NCBI RefSeq assembly: GCF_035627495.1
Contig: NZ_DASPLO010000130.1
Span: forward strand, 1 to 41,974
Direction of reading: 5' to 3'
Source of the DNA: Methylocaldum sp035627495
GTDB lineage: Bacteria; Pseudomonadota; Gammaproteobacteria; Methylococcales; Methylococcaceae
DNA: 41,974 nucleotides
Of this stretch, positions 9,171-18,128 are shown piece after piece (the first letter of the stretch is position 1; every line of letters begins with the position of its first letter). A model generated the notes under the pieces. That model was not told the DNA's origin, made no database searches, and worked only from the letters and a program-made list of their open reading frames with translations. The translations under genes and the position numbers were made by a program.

Positions 9171-10366
9171 GAGCGAAAGTGACGGTCCGCGGGCGAGGTC
9201 TGGTATTGCATTGGGCGGACCGACGTTTTTATTTGGACACGATTTTATTGATTGCGTCCTTGGGGCTCTTGCTCCTCGGTTTCGTTATGGTCGCTTCGGC
9301 CTCTCTACACCTCGGGGAGAAAATCGCCGAGGACAGCTTTTATTTTCCTAAGCACCAATTGGCACATATTGCTGTGGGCCTTTTGGCCGGTTGCTTCGTC
9401 GCTTCGGTCAAGTTAGAGTCATGGCAGAAATCGTCGCTAACCTTGTTTCTGTTCGGGCTGGTTCTGCTGGTTCTGGTTTTGATACCGGGGGTTGGGAAGG
9501 TCGTGAACGGGAGTTCACGATGGATCAACCTCTTCGGCTTACGCGTTCAGGTCTCCGAAGTATTCAAGCTGATCGCCGTCATTTACATGGCCAGCTACAT
9601 CTACCGCCACCTCCGCACGGTGCGCGACTCGGTCCAGGGCATGATCCGGCCCCTAGCGCTGCTGTCCGTCGGAGCAGTGCTGCTGCTGATGGAACCCGAT
9701 TTCGGCGCGACCGCAGTAATCATGGCGACCGCGCTGGGTATGTTGTTTCTGGGCGGTGCGCGGCTGTGGCAATTCGGGGTTCTGCTCGGCGTAATGAGTT
9801 TTGCCGGGGTTGGGCTGATTTATAGCGCCGAATATCGTTTAAAGCGCGTTCTCAGTTTCACCAATCCTTGGGAGCACCCGCTCGATACCGGTTTTCAGCT
9901 TACCCAGGCATTGATTGCCTTTGGCCGCGGTGAGTGGACCGGGGTGGGGTTGGGTTCGAGCGTGCAAAAGCTGTTTTATCTGCCGGAGGCGCATACCGAC
10001 TTTCTATTCTCCATCATCGGCGAGGAGTTGGGTTTGGCCGGTACCGCCACTGTCATCTTTCTCTTTATGATGATCGTTTGGCGTGCGTTCGTGATCGGTC
10101 AACTGGCGGAACGGGCCGAAAACCGCTTCGGCGCATTTATCGCTTACGGCATCGGTATTTGGTTCGGTTTGCAATCTTTTATCAATATGGGTGTGAACAT
10201 GGGCATGTTGCCCACGAAGGGATTGACTTTGCCACTGATGAGTTACGGCGGCGGAAGCATGATGGTGATGTGTGCGGCATTGGGCCTGTTATTTCGGGTT
10301 CGGAGCGAAGCCATTGAAACTTACGCCGCAGCGCCCAGGGTTAGGGCCAAATGGGCACACGTGTGA
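9167..10366 (+). CDS. ftsW: Septal peptidoglycan glycosyltransferase FtsW
   Basis: FtsW is the SEDS-family polymerase that extends glycan strands from lipid II at the septum, together with FtsI. The 399-residue product is a polytopic membrane protein with the family hallmarks GVGLGSS, PEAHTDFLFSIIGEELG and the C-terminal GLTLPLMSYGGGS. The same frame is open upstream to 9089, but those codons lie inside murD. I chose ATG at 9167, which overlaps the murD stop. The gene runs 16 bases into murG. Confidence 0.95.
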   Translation: MRAKVTVRGRGLVLHWADRRFYLDTILLIASLGLLLLGFVMVASASLHLGEKIAEDSFYFPKHQLAHIAVGLLAGCFVASVKLESWQKSSLTLFLFGLVLLVLVLIPGVGKVVNGSSRWINLFGLRVQVSEVFKLIAVIYMASYIYRHLRTVRDSVQGMIRPLALLSVGAVLLLMEPDFGATAVIMATALGMLFLGGARLWQFGVLLGVMSFAGVGLIYSAEYRLKRVLSFTNPWEHPLDTGFQLTQALIAFGRGEWTGVGLGSSVQKLFYLPEAHTDFLFSIIGEELGLAGTATVIFLFMMIVWRAFVIGQLAERAENRFGAFIAYGIGIWFGLQSFINMGVNMGMLPTKGLTLPLMSYGGGSMMVMCAALGLLFRVRSEAIETYAAAPRVRAKWAHV

Positions 10367-11418
10367 TGATCATGGCCGGCGGTACCGGCGGCCATGTGTA
10401 CCCTGCCTTGGCGGTCGCACGGGAGCTCTTGTCTCAAGGACACCAGGTGGTCTGGATGGGAACGCAGTCCGGCTTGGAGGCGCGAGTCGTGCCGGCGGCC
10501 GATATCGCGGTGGAATGGCTGTCGGTATCCGGACTACGCGGCAAGAGCTGGCGAGCCAAGCTGGGCTTTCCGTTCATGTTAGCGAAAGCTTGCCTGCAAG
10601 CGTTATTCATTCTGCGCCGCGTCAAACCACACGTGGTCCTCGGAATGGGAGGATTTGTCTCGGGTCCGGGTGGCCTAATGGCACGCCTGTTGGATATTCC
10701 CCTAGTCCTTCATGAACAAAACCGTATCCCCGGAACAACCAACCGCTGGCTCGCTCGGCGAGCGCAAGCGGTTTTGGAAGCTTTTCCCGGCAGTTTTGCG
10801 CCCGATATAGGGGCGCGCTGTACGGGTAACCCGGTACGCGAAGAAATTGTTTCTCTAAAACGAGAGATTGGGGCCGGATGGGACAAGCCCCTTAAAATAT
10901 TGGTTCTGGGCGGAAGTCAAGGCGCCATGGCCTTGAATCAGACGGTACCCGAGGCTCTGGCCAGGGTTGAAATGCCCATACGCGTTTTTCATCAAAGCGG
11001 AGAGTCGATGCGGGCGGAAACAGCGGTCCGCTATGCGCAGTTGAGAATGTCGGCTCGGGTTGAGGCGTTCGTTCAGGATATGGCCGAAGCATACGCCTGG
11101 GCTGATCTGGTGGTATGCCGCTCGGGAGCCATGACGGTCAGCGAACTGGCAGCGGCGGGATTGCCCGCGATTTTGGTGCCGTATCCGTACGCCATAGACG
11201 ATCATCAGAGCCACAATGCCCGTTATCTGGTTGATAACGGCGCGGCCATGATGATTCCTCAGAGCGAACTGTCCCCGGAGCGTCTTGCCGACGAAATTAC
11301 CTCGCTGATGCAGCAACCGGCCCGGTTGAAGGCCATGGCTGAGCGAGCTTCGGCCCTGGCGAAGCCGGATGCGTCCGAGGCCGTTGCCGAGATCTGCCTG
11401 AATGAGGCGAATACGTGA
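10351..11418 (+). CDS. murG: Lipid II synthase (GlcNAc transferase) MurG
   Basis: MurG adds GlcNAc from UDP-GlcNAc to lipid I on the inner face of the membrane, producing lipid II. The 355-residue product has the N-terminal glycine-rich motif GGTGGH at residues 10-15, a second glycine-rich loop (LGGSQGA), and the C-terminal donor site including SGAMTVSELAAAGLPAI and PYPYAIDDHQ. It starts within ftsW and overlaps the murC GTG start at 11415. Confidence 0.96.
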   Translation: MGTRVMIMAGGTGGHVYPALAVARELLSQGHQVVWMGTQSGLEARVVPAADIAVEWLSVSGLRGKSWRAKLGFPFMLAKACLQALFILRRVKPHVVLGMGGFVSGPGGLMARLLDIPLVLHEQNRIPGTTNRWLARRAQAVLEAFPGSFAPDIGARCTGNPVREEIVSLKREIGAGWDKPLKILVLGGSQGAMALNQTVPEALARVEMPIRVFHQSGESMRAETAVRYAQLRMSARVEAFVQDMAEAYAWADLVVCRSGAMTVSELAAAGLPAILVPYPYAIDDHQSHNARYLVDNGAAMMIPQSELSPERLADEITSLMQQPARLKAMAERASALAKPDASEAVAEICLNEANT

Positions 11419-12860
11419 AGCTGCCCGAACAAATCGCGGGACAATACGGTATGAATCGCATTCGGCGGATTCACCTCGTCGGAATAGGCGGCACCGGGAT
11501 GTGCGGCATCGCAGAGGTTCTTCTGAACCTGGGTTATCAAGTCTCGGGTTCGGATCTCAACGAAAATGCCAATACACGCCGTCTGGCGGAGCTCGGCGCG
11601 GAAATATTTTTCGGCCATGCGCCCGAGCATATCGCGCAGTCCGAAGTTGTGGTCATCTCCAGTGCGGTGAATCGTTCCAATGTCGAGGTCGATGCCGCGC
11701 GTCTCCAGAAAATTCCGGTTATCTCGCGCGCGGAAATGCTCGCGGAGTTGATGCGTTTCCGTTACGGCATCGCCGTTGCCGGCACCCACGGCAAAACCAC
11801 GACTACCAGCCTAACGTCCAGCGTACTTGCCGAGGCGGGACTTGATCCCACATTCGTCATCGGCGGACGCCTCAACAGCGTAGGCACCAATGCTCAACTG
11901 GGCAAAGGCTCGTATCTGGTTGCCGAGGCAGATGAAAGCGATGCATCGTTTTTATATTTGCAGCCGATGATTGCCGTGGTCACCAATATCGATCGGGACC
12001 ACATGGAGACCTACAACGGTGATTTCGGCAGACTGAAGAAGGCTTTCGTTGAGTTTTTGCACCACGTGCCATTCTATGGTCTGGCCGTGCTGTGCCAGGA
12101 CGACCCAGGAATCAGGGATATTCTGTCGGAGATCAGCAAGCCGATGAAAACTTACGGTTTCGGCCCGGAGGCAGATATCCGCGCGGTGGATATACGGCAA
12201 GACGGATTGCGTTCACACTTTACGGTGCTGCGCTCCGGTCACGATGAACCGCTCGATGTGAGCCTAAATCTTCCGGGTCGCCACAACATCTTGAATTCTC
12301 TAGCCGTAATTGCGGTGGCGGGAGAGTTGGGCATTTCCGACGACATCATACAGCGTGCCTTGGCGGGGTTTCGAGGCATCGGGCGACGTTTCCAGATCAA
12401 TGCCGAGGTGCCTTTCGGCGACTCGGTCGTCACTTTCGTCGATGACTACGGGCATCACCCTCGGGAAATTGCGGCAACCCTCGACTCAGCCCGGCAAGCC
12501 TGGCCGGACCGCCGGCTGGTATTGGTGTTTCAGCCGCATCGCTACACGCGGACGCGCGACTTGTTCGAGGATTTTGTGCAGATTCTGTCCAGAACCGACG
12601 TTCTGGTGCTGCTCGACATCTATCCCGCCGGCGAGGCGCCGTTGATCGGCGCAGACGGGCGGGCATTGTCCAGGGCGATTCGGGTGCGGGGGCAGATCGA
12701 CCCGGTATTTGTCGAAAAGGTCAGTGATCTAGCGGAAATTCTGCCGGGCATCGTCGAGCCGGGCGACGTCCTTTTGACGCTTGGGGCCGGAAGTATCGGG
12801 CAGATTGCTGTCGAATTGCCGCTGTGCTTGACCGGAATACCGGTCGGAGCAAAGCAGTGA
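11415..12860 (+). CDS. murC: UDP-MurNAc:L-alanine ligase MurC
   Basis: MurC attaches L-alanine to UDP-MurNAc, the first peptide addition. The 481-residue product has the nucleotide-binding HLVGIGGTGMCGIAEVL segment, the ATP-binding GTHGKTT motif, the EADESDASF motif, and FVDDYGHHPREI in the later ligase domain. GTG at 11415 overlaps the murG stop and is preferred. An in-frame ATG at 11451 would give a shorter protein that still contains all domains, so the exact N-terminus is slightly uncertain. Confidence 0.95.
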   Translation: MKLPEQIAGQYGMNRIRRIHLVGIGGTGMCGIAEVLLNLGYQVSGSDLNENANTRRLAELGAEIFFGHAPEHIAQSEVVVISSAVNRSNVEVDAARLQKIPVISRAEMLAELMRFRYGIAVAGTHGKTTTTSLTSSVLAEAGLDPTFVIGGRLNSVGTNAQLGKGSYLVAEADESDASFLYLQPMIAVVTNIDRDHMETYNGDFGRLKKAFVEFLHHVPFYGLAVLCQDDPGIRDILSEISKPMKTYGFGPEADIRAVDIRQDGLRSHFTVLRSGHDEPLDVSLNLPGRHNILNSLAVIAVAGELGISDDIIQRALAGFRGIGRRFQINAEVPFGDSVVTFVDDYGHHPREIAATLDSARQAWPDRRLVLVFQPHRYTRTRDLFEDFVQILSRTDVLVLLDIYPAGEAPLIGADGRALSRAIRVRGQIDPVFVEKVSDLAEILPGIVEPGDVLLTLGAGSIGQIAVELPLCLTGIPVGAKQ

Positions 12861-13789
12861 CGGCGGTCTGCGAGGATGAGGTAAGCGCAGCCAGTTCGCT
12901 CGGGTTACGGGGCGAGATGCGTTATAACGAACCACTGGCGGACCATACCTCCTGGCGGGTCGGTGGACCGGCCGACCGCTTCTATTTGCCGGCCGACATG
13001 GACGATCTGGTGCTGTTTCTGCGGTCGCTCCCCTGTGATGAGCCGGTCCTATGGCTGGGCTTGGGCAGTAATCTGCTGGTTCGTGATGGTGGAATCAGGG
13101 GTACGGTAATCTGCACCCGCAATCGGTTGAGAGAACTCCGACGTCCGGACCATGAACGCATCTACACCGAGGTGGGGGTGCCTTGCGCTCACGTTGCAAG
13201 ATTTTGTTCGGAACAGGAGCTCACGGGCGCCGAATTTCTGGCGGGAATTCCGGGGACTATGGGCGGGGCCCTAGCGATGAACGCGGGCGCATTCGGTGGC
13301 GAGACATGGCCGCTGGTGGTTCGGGTGCTGACGGTTGACCGTTCCGGTACGCTACGAAACCGAAGTCCGAGCGATTTTTGCGTCGGCTACCGCAGCGTAA
13401 AAGGTCCCGAGAATGAATGGTTTCTGGCTTGCGAGCTCCAGCTTCAGGCCGGTGACGCTGTCGCTGGCCGGGAGCGAATTAGAGCATTGTTGGCTAAAAG
13501 GAGCGCATCGCAGCCTATCAACCTACCGAATTGCGGCTCGGTGTTCCGGAATCCGGAGGGGGATCATGCAGCGCGCCTTATCGAAGCCTGTGGACTCAAA
13601 GGGTATCGGATAGGAGATGCCTGCGTTTCCGAAAAACATGCCAATTTCATCATCAACATCGGCGCGGCCACGGCAGCGGATATTGAAGCTTTGATACAGT
13701 TCGTCCAATCGACGGTAGAGCAGGCATACGGCCAGCGCTTGGTTCCGGAGGTTCGGATCGTGGGCGAAAAATCGATAAGGAGAGATTAA
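12857..13789 (+). CDS. murB: UDP-N-acetylenolpyruvoylglucosamine reductase MurB
   Basis: MurB is the FAD- and NADPH-dependent reductase that converts UDP-GlcNAc-enolpyruvate to UDP-MurNAc. The 310-residue product has the FAD-binding segments HTSWRVGGPADRF, GLGSNLLVRDGG and LAGIPGTMGGALAMNAGA, then NCGSVFRNP and the C-terminal VSEKHANFIIN. This layout with the YRSVK segment suggests a type I/IIa enzyme, which I have not resolved. GTG at 12857 overlaps the murC stop and has GGAG just upstream. The open frame to 12824 lies inside murC. murA is not in this window. Confidence 0.95.
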   Translation: MTAVCEDEVSAASSLGLRGEMRYNEPLADHTSWRVGGPADRFYLPADMDDLVLFLRSLPCDEPVLWLGLGSNLLVRDGGIRGTVICTRNRLRELRRPDHERIYTEVGVPCAHVARFCSEQELTGAEFLAGIPGTMGGALAMNAGAFGGETWPLVVRVLTVDRSGTLRNRSPSDFCVGYRSVKGPENEWFLACELQLQAGDAVAGRERIRALLAKRSASQPINLPNCGSVFRNPEGDHAARLIEACGLKGYRIGDACVSEKHANFIINIGAATAADIEALIQFVQSTVEQAYGQRLVPEVRIVGEKSIRRD

Positions 13790-14746
13790 GTGAGCAAGCG
13801 AATCCAGAAAGTGGCCGAATTTGGACGTGTTGCCGTTTTGATGGGCGGTGCAGCCGCCGAACGCGAAATCTCGTTGAAAAGCGGTCAAGCGGTATTGGCG
13901 GCCTTGTTGAAAAATAAGATTGATGCAATCGGCATCGACGTGACGGAAAACCTGATACAGCCGCTTCTTGAGCAACGTTTCGACCGCGTGTTCAACATCA
14001 TTCACGGGCGGGGCGGTGAAGACGGCATTCTGCAGGGGGCGCTGGAAGCGCTGGGGTTGCCCTATACCGGCAGCGGCGTATTGGCTTCGGCTTTGAGCAT
14101 GGACAAGCTCAAGACCAAGCTGTGCTGGCTCGGAGCAGGACTCCCGACACCGCGCTGGATGAAGCTTCAAGGACCGGAGGATGTGGACCGATGCGCCGAA
14201 TTGCTGGGATTTCCGGTGATCGTGAAACCTGCCGAGGAGGGCTCCAGCATCGGAATGAGCCGGGCCGAAAATAAAGTCGAATTGGGAGAGGCATGGCATC
14301 GCGCTTCGCAATATAATTGTGCGGTTTTTGCGGAGACTTGGATTGTTGGTCGGGAATATACGGTCGGTATGCTCGATGGCGTGCCGCTGCCGTTGATTCG
14401 TTTGGAAACACCTCATACATTTTACGATTTCGATGCCAAATATCGCGCGGAGACGACCCGTTATCACTGTCCCGCCGGGCTTCCGCTCGACGAGGAGACT
14501 GCGCTCCAGAAGCTGGCTTTGCAAGCTTGTGACACGCTCGGCGTGACCGGCTGGGCGCGGGTGGATCTTTTGGTCGATCGAGACAACCAGCCCTGGTTAA
14601 TCGAAGCCAATACCGTTCCCGGTATGACCGATCACAGCCTCGTTCCGATGGCGGCAAAAGTAGCGGGTTTGTCGTTTGAGGAATTAACGTGGCGGATATT
14701 GGAAACGAGCTTCTCGTGCCATGGAGTGGGCGATGCCGAAGTCTAG
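13790..14746 (+). CDS. ddl: D-alanine--D-alanine ligase Ddl
   Basis: Ddl joins two D-alanines with ATP to supply MurF. The 318-residue ATP-grasp protein has the N-terminal VLMGGAAAEREISLKSG motif, FNIIHGRGGEDG, the PAEEGSSIGMS loop and the C-terminal EANTVPGMTDHSLVP metal-binding region. The GTG start directly follows the murB stop and is preceded by AAGGAG at about 13777-13782. It corresponds to the ddlB position of other dcw clusters. A 333-residue ORF on the opposite strand is a shadow. Confidence 0.95.
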   Translation: MSKRIQKVAEFGRVAVLMGGAAAEREISLKSGQAVLAALLKNKIDAIGIDVTENLIQPLLEQRFDRVFNIIHGRGGEDGILQGALEALGLPYTGSGVLASALSMDKLKTKLCWLGAGLPTPRWMKLQGPEDVDRCAELLGFPVIVKPAEEGSSIGMSRAENKVELGEAWHRASQYNCAVFAETWIVGREYTVGMLDGVPLPLIRLETPHTFYDFDAKYRAETTRYHCPAGLPLDEETALQKLALQACDTLGVTGWARVDLLVDRDNQPWLIEANTVPGMTDHSLVPMAAKVAGLSFEELTWRILETSFSCHGVGDAEV

Positions 14747-15515
14747 AAAGGTGCCCGCAAGGGCATTGTTTCTTTATGGACTTCTCGCTCTTTGCGGTCT
14801 GGCCGCGATGAGTGTCGATTTCAGTCGGCTCAAGGGTTTCATGCCCATACGTTATGTGCGAGTAGAAGGGGAGATTCGAAATCTCGATGCGGCGGAGTTC
14901 AGGAAGGCTTTGCTGCCGTGGGCCCAAGTCGGATATTTTCTGGCTGATATGCATGGCATAGAAGAGACCGCCAAATCGTTTCCGTGGATAGCCAGTGTTC
15001 AGGTTGCTCGGCTTTGGCCCGATACGTTGCTGCTGAAAGTTATTGAGCAAAAACCGGTTGCCCGCTCGGGCGATGGCAGTCTGATCAATTATCGCGGGGG
15101 GCGGTTTTCGCCCGAGAACATCCAATCTTATGTGAAGTTACCGATACTCGACGGGCCTCAGGGGCAGGAGAAACATCTGCTGAACATGCTTTATCTCTTG
15201 AACGGAAAGCTAAAGCAGAGAGATATGCGAATCGACGTCTTGAAGCTCACCAATCGGAGAGCGTGGAGCGCTCATCTGAGCAGCGGAGTGGAAATCGAAT
15301 TCGGAAAACAAGATCCGAGTCTCGCTATGGATCGCTTGCTTGCGTTATTGCCGCGCTTGGGTGAGGAGCGGATTGCAGCACTCCAGAAAGTGGATTTGCG
15401 CTATCCGAACGGGTTTGCGGTGATTTTCAGGCCGGAATCCCGGGCGGAGCTTAATTCTCTGACGCAACCCGATTGCATCGAACGCGGCCGGATTCGGAGC
15501 AGGGCGTATACCTGA
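14733..15515 (+). CDS. ftsQ: Cell division protein FtsQ
   Basis: FtsQ is a bitopic division protein that recruits FtsL and FtsB. The 260-residue product has a basic cytoplasmic start, one membrane segment at about residues 9-27, a POTRA-type domain (IRYVRVEGEIRNLDAAEF) and a C-terminal beta domain. I prefer ATG at 14733 because GGAG lies 6 bases upstream. ATG at 14721 (four residues longer) is possible but has no clear ribosome site. The gene overlaps ddl by 14 bases. Confidence 0.9.
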   Translation: MPKSRKVPARALFLYGLLALCGLAAMSVDFSRLKGFMPIRYVRVEGEIRNLDAAEFRKALLPWAQVGYFLADMHGIEETAKSFPWIASVQVARLWPDTLLLKVIEQKPVARSGDGSLINYRGGRFSPENIQSYVKLPILDGPQGQEKHLLNMLYLLNGKLKQRDMRIDVLKLTNRRAWSAHLSSGVEIEFGKQDPSLAMDRLLALLPRLGEERIAALQKVDLRYPNGFAVIFRPESRAELNSLTQPDCIERGRIRSRAYT

Positions 15516-15543
15516 TTTGGGTTAAAAATACAGATTCATCGCA

Positions 15544-16779
15544 ATGGCTAGAAAATCAGATCGGAATCTCATCGTTGGCTTGGATATCGGTACCTCCAAG
15601 GTTGCTTGCATTGTCGGTGAGATAAACGAGGACGGTGAAATCGAGGTGGTTGGTATCGGTACCCATCCGTCCCGCGGCCTAAAGAAAGGGGTGGTGGTGA
15701 ACCTGGAGACGACGGTGCAATCGATTCAGCGTGCCGTCGAGGAAGCCGAGCTGATGGCGGGGTATCGGATTCAGTCGGTGTATGCGGGAATTGCTGGCAG
15801 TCATATCAGCAGCATGAATTCGCATGGCATCGTCGCCATCAAGGACAAGGAAGTTACTCAGAGCGACGTGGACCGAGTGATCGATTCGGCGCGGGCGGTT
15901 GCCATTCCGGCCGATCAAAAAATCCTTCACATCCTCCCGCAGGAGTTCGTGATCGATAGGCAGGAGGGTATCAAGGAACCGATCGGCATGTCGGGAATCC
16001 GGCTTGAAGCCAGGGTGCATATCGTAACCGGTGCGGTCAGCGCGGCGCAGAACATCATTAAATGTATCCGCCGCTGCGGTCTAGAGGTTGAGGACATTAT
16101 TCTGGAGCAGCTTGCGTCCTGCTCGGCGGTGCTTACCGAGGATGAGAAGGATCTCGGCGTATGCTTGGTGGACATCGGCGGGGGAACAACGGATGTGGCC
16201 GTATTCACCGATGGGGCCATTCGCCATACCGCGGTTATTCCTATCGCCGGGGATCAAGTCACCAACGACATAGCGGTGGCACTGCGAACGCCGACCCAGT
16301 TTGCCGAAGAAATCAAGATTAAACATGCTTGTGCGCTAACCCAGTTGGCCAAGCTGGAGGATACCATCGAGGTGCCCAGTATCGGAGATAGGCCAGTGCG
16401 TCAGATTTCCCGCTTGAATTTGGCGGAAATTGTCGAGCCGCGCTATGAAGAGCTGTTATTACTGGTGCAGGCGGAGCTGCGCCGGAGCGGTTTCGAGGAT
16501 TTAATCGCAGCCGGAATCGTGCTGAGCGGCGGCAGCGCGAAAGTCGAGGGATTGGTCGAGTTGGCGGAAGAAATTTTCCACATGCCGGTACGTCTAGGCG
16601 TGCCGCAATATGTCAACGGTTTGACCGACGTGGTTCGCAATCCGATTTACGCGACGAGCGTCGGACTGCTTCTATTCGGCAAGCAGCACCATACGCAGGC
16701 GGGCCGCTACATGCCTGTGGGTACGGGTTTTAAAGGGTTATGGGCAAAGATGAAGAGTTGGTTTACGGGTAATTTTTAG
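15544..16779 (+). CDS. ftsA: Cell division protein FtsA
   Basis: FtsA is an actin-like ATPase that tethers FtsZ to the membrane and recruits later division proteins. The 411-residue product has the phosphate-1 motif GLDIGTSKVACIVGE, the 1C domain typical of FtsA, VDIGGGTTDVAVF (phosphate-2) and VLSGGSAKVEG. The last residues, GLWAKMKSWFTGNF, form the expected amphipathic membrane-targeting helix. The 28-base gap after ftsQ contains no strong Shine-Dalgarno sequence. Confidence 0.96.
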   Translation: MARKSDRNLIVGLDIGTSKVACIVGEINEDGEIEVVGIGTHPSRGLKKGVVVNLETTVQSIQRAVEEAELMAGYRIQSVYAGIAGSHISSMNSHGIVAIKDKEVTQSDVDRVIDSARAVAIPADQKILHILPQEFVIDRQEGIKEPIGMSGIRLEARVHIVTGAVSAAQNIIKCIRRCGLEVEDIILEQLASCSAVLTEDEKDLGVCLVDIGGGTTDVAVFTDGAIRHTAVIPIAGDQVTNDIAVALRTPTQFAEEIKIKHACALTQLAKLEDTIEVPSIGDRPVRQISRLNLAEIVEPRYEELLLLVQAELRRSGFEDLIAAGIVLSGGSAKVEGLVELAEEIFHMPVRLGVPQYVNGLTDVVRNPIYATSVGLLLFGKQHHTQAGRYMPVGTGFKGLWAKMKSWFTGNF

Positions 16780-16827
16780 GTTTAAAAATTCCTCAGGGTC
16801 AGAATGCAGCAAAGACGGGGTGGAAAC

Positions 16828-17973
16828 ATGCAATTCGAATTAGTGGATTCTTATAGCCAAAATGCGGTTATCAAGGTAATCGGCATCGGCGGCGGCGGTG
16901 GAAATGCCCTTAACCATATGGTCAACAGCCATGTCGAGGGGGTTGAATTCATTTGCGCCAACACCGATGCGCAAGCGCTGAAGAACATCAAGTCCAAGTC
17001 GGTAATTCAATTGGGCAATGCGCTAACCAAGGGATTGGGAGCGGGAGCAAATCCGGAAATCGGTCGTCAGGCCGCACTGGATGACCGCGATCGCATTATG
17101 GAGGTTTTGGAAGGAGCGGATATGGTATTTATTACCGCCGGCATGGGCGGCGGAACCGGGACCGGAGCGGCTCCGGTCATCGCGGAGATTGCCAAGGAAG
17201 CCGGTATTCTTACGGTTGCCGTGGTCACCAAGCCGTTTCCTTTCGAAGGCAAGAAACGGCGCAGCGTGGCCGAGAGAGGCATCGAGGAACTCACCCAGTT
17301 CGTCGATTCGCTGATTACGATTCCGAATGAGAAGCTGTTGCCGGTATTGGGTAAAGACGTCAGTCTGATCAATGCCTTTGCCGCGGCTAATGACGTGTTG
17401 CTCGGGGCCGTACAAGGCATCGCCGATCTGATTACCCGGCCGGGGCTCATTAACGTGGACTTTGCCGACGTGAGAACGGTAATGTCCGAAATGGGTATGG
17501 CTATGATGGGTACCGGTGTGGGTACCGGCGAGCATCGTGCCCGCCAGGCAGCGGAAAAGGCCATCGCCAGCCCGTTGCTTGAGGACATTAATCTTCAGGG
17601 CGCGCGTGGCGTTCTGGTCAATGTCACGGCCTGCCAAACCCTCTCTATCGGTGAATTCAGTGAGGTGGGTGATGCCGTGAGAGAATTCGCTTCGGACGAC
17701 GCTGTAGTTGTAATCGGTACCGCCATCGATCCGGAGCTAGACGATGAAGTACGCGTTACGGTGGTGGCGACCGGCCTGAGCAATCAGCGTCAGACGAACG
17801 AAGCTACGATCAAATTGGTACATAAGCACACCGGTGAAATCGATTACGACCAATTGCAGCGCCCAACGGTAATCCGTAAACAGCCTAAGCACGACGTCCG
17901 GGCGGAAGCGAAAAAAGATATGGATCTCGAGTATCTCGATATTCCGGCATTTCTGCGCCGACAGGCGGATTGA
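16828..17973 (+). CDS. ftsZ: Cell division GTPase FtsZ
   Basis: FtsZ is the tubulin-like GTPase that polymerises into the division ring. The 381-residue product has VIGIGGGGGNAL near the start, the tubulin signature GGGTGTG at about 107-113, the NVDFADV T7-loop region, and the conserved C-terminal peptide LDIPAFLRRQAD that binds FtsA and ZipA. I chose ATG at 16828 because MQFELVDSYSQNAVIKVIG matches the family N-terminus. An in-frame ATG at 16804 would add eight residues and has AGGG upstream, so it cannot be excluded. Confidence 0.96.
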   Translation: MQFELVDSYSQNAVIKVIGIGGGGGNALNHMVNSHVEGVEFICANTDAQALKNIKSKSVIQLGNALTKGLGAGANPEIGRQAALDDRDRIMEVLEGADMVFITAGMGGGTGTGAAPVIAEIAKEAGILTVAVVTKPFPFEGKKRRSVAERGIEELTQFVDSLITIPNEKLLPVLGKDVSLINAFAAANDVLLGAVQGIADLITRPGLINVDFADVRTVMSEMGMAMMGTGVGTGEHRARQAAEKAIASPLLEDINLQGARGVLVNVTACQTLSIGEFSEVGDAVREFASDDAVVVIGTAIDPELDDEVRVTVVATGLSNQRQTNEATIKLVHKHTGEIDYDQLQRPTVIRKQPKHDVRAEAKKDMDLEYLDIPAFLRRQAD

Positions 17974-18042
17974 CGGATTTTTGACAGGTAGCCCGGACTG
18001 CGTGGAGAGGCCGCTTCGGTCCGCCCCGTTATCCGGGACCTG

Positions 18043-18094
18043 CACAGTTCGCATGTTGGGGTGGCATGAACTGTGTATGTTTCATGCGAAACAT
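18043..18094 (+). repeat. Two consecutive stem-loops in the ftsZ-lpxC gap
   Basis: Stem 1 pairs CACAGTTCGCATG (18043-18055) with CATGAACTGTG (18065-18075), an 11-bp stem with a two-base bulge. Stem 2 is perfect: ATGTTTC (18077-18083), loop ATGC, GAAACAT (18088-18094), followed by five T residues. Stem 2 could be a weak terminator for the dcw operon. Alternatively the pair could be leader structure or operators for lpxC. The sequence does not decide between these. Confidence 0.5.
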
Positions 18095-18128
18095 TTTTGG
18101 GGATAGTCAAACAAGGTAGGTGAATCGG

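Noticed and set aside
13523..14524. 333-residue frame antisense to ddl and murB
   Set aside because: It lies opposite two clearly conserved genes and has no recognisable motif; long antisense frames are common in GC-rich coding DNA.
14109..15125. 338-residue frame antisense to ddl and ftsQ
   Set aside because: Same reasons: it shadows conserved genes and has a low-complexity composition.
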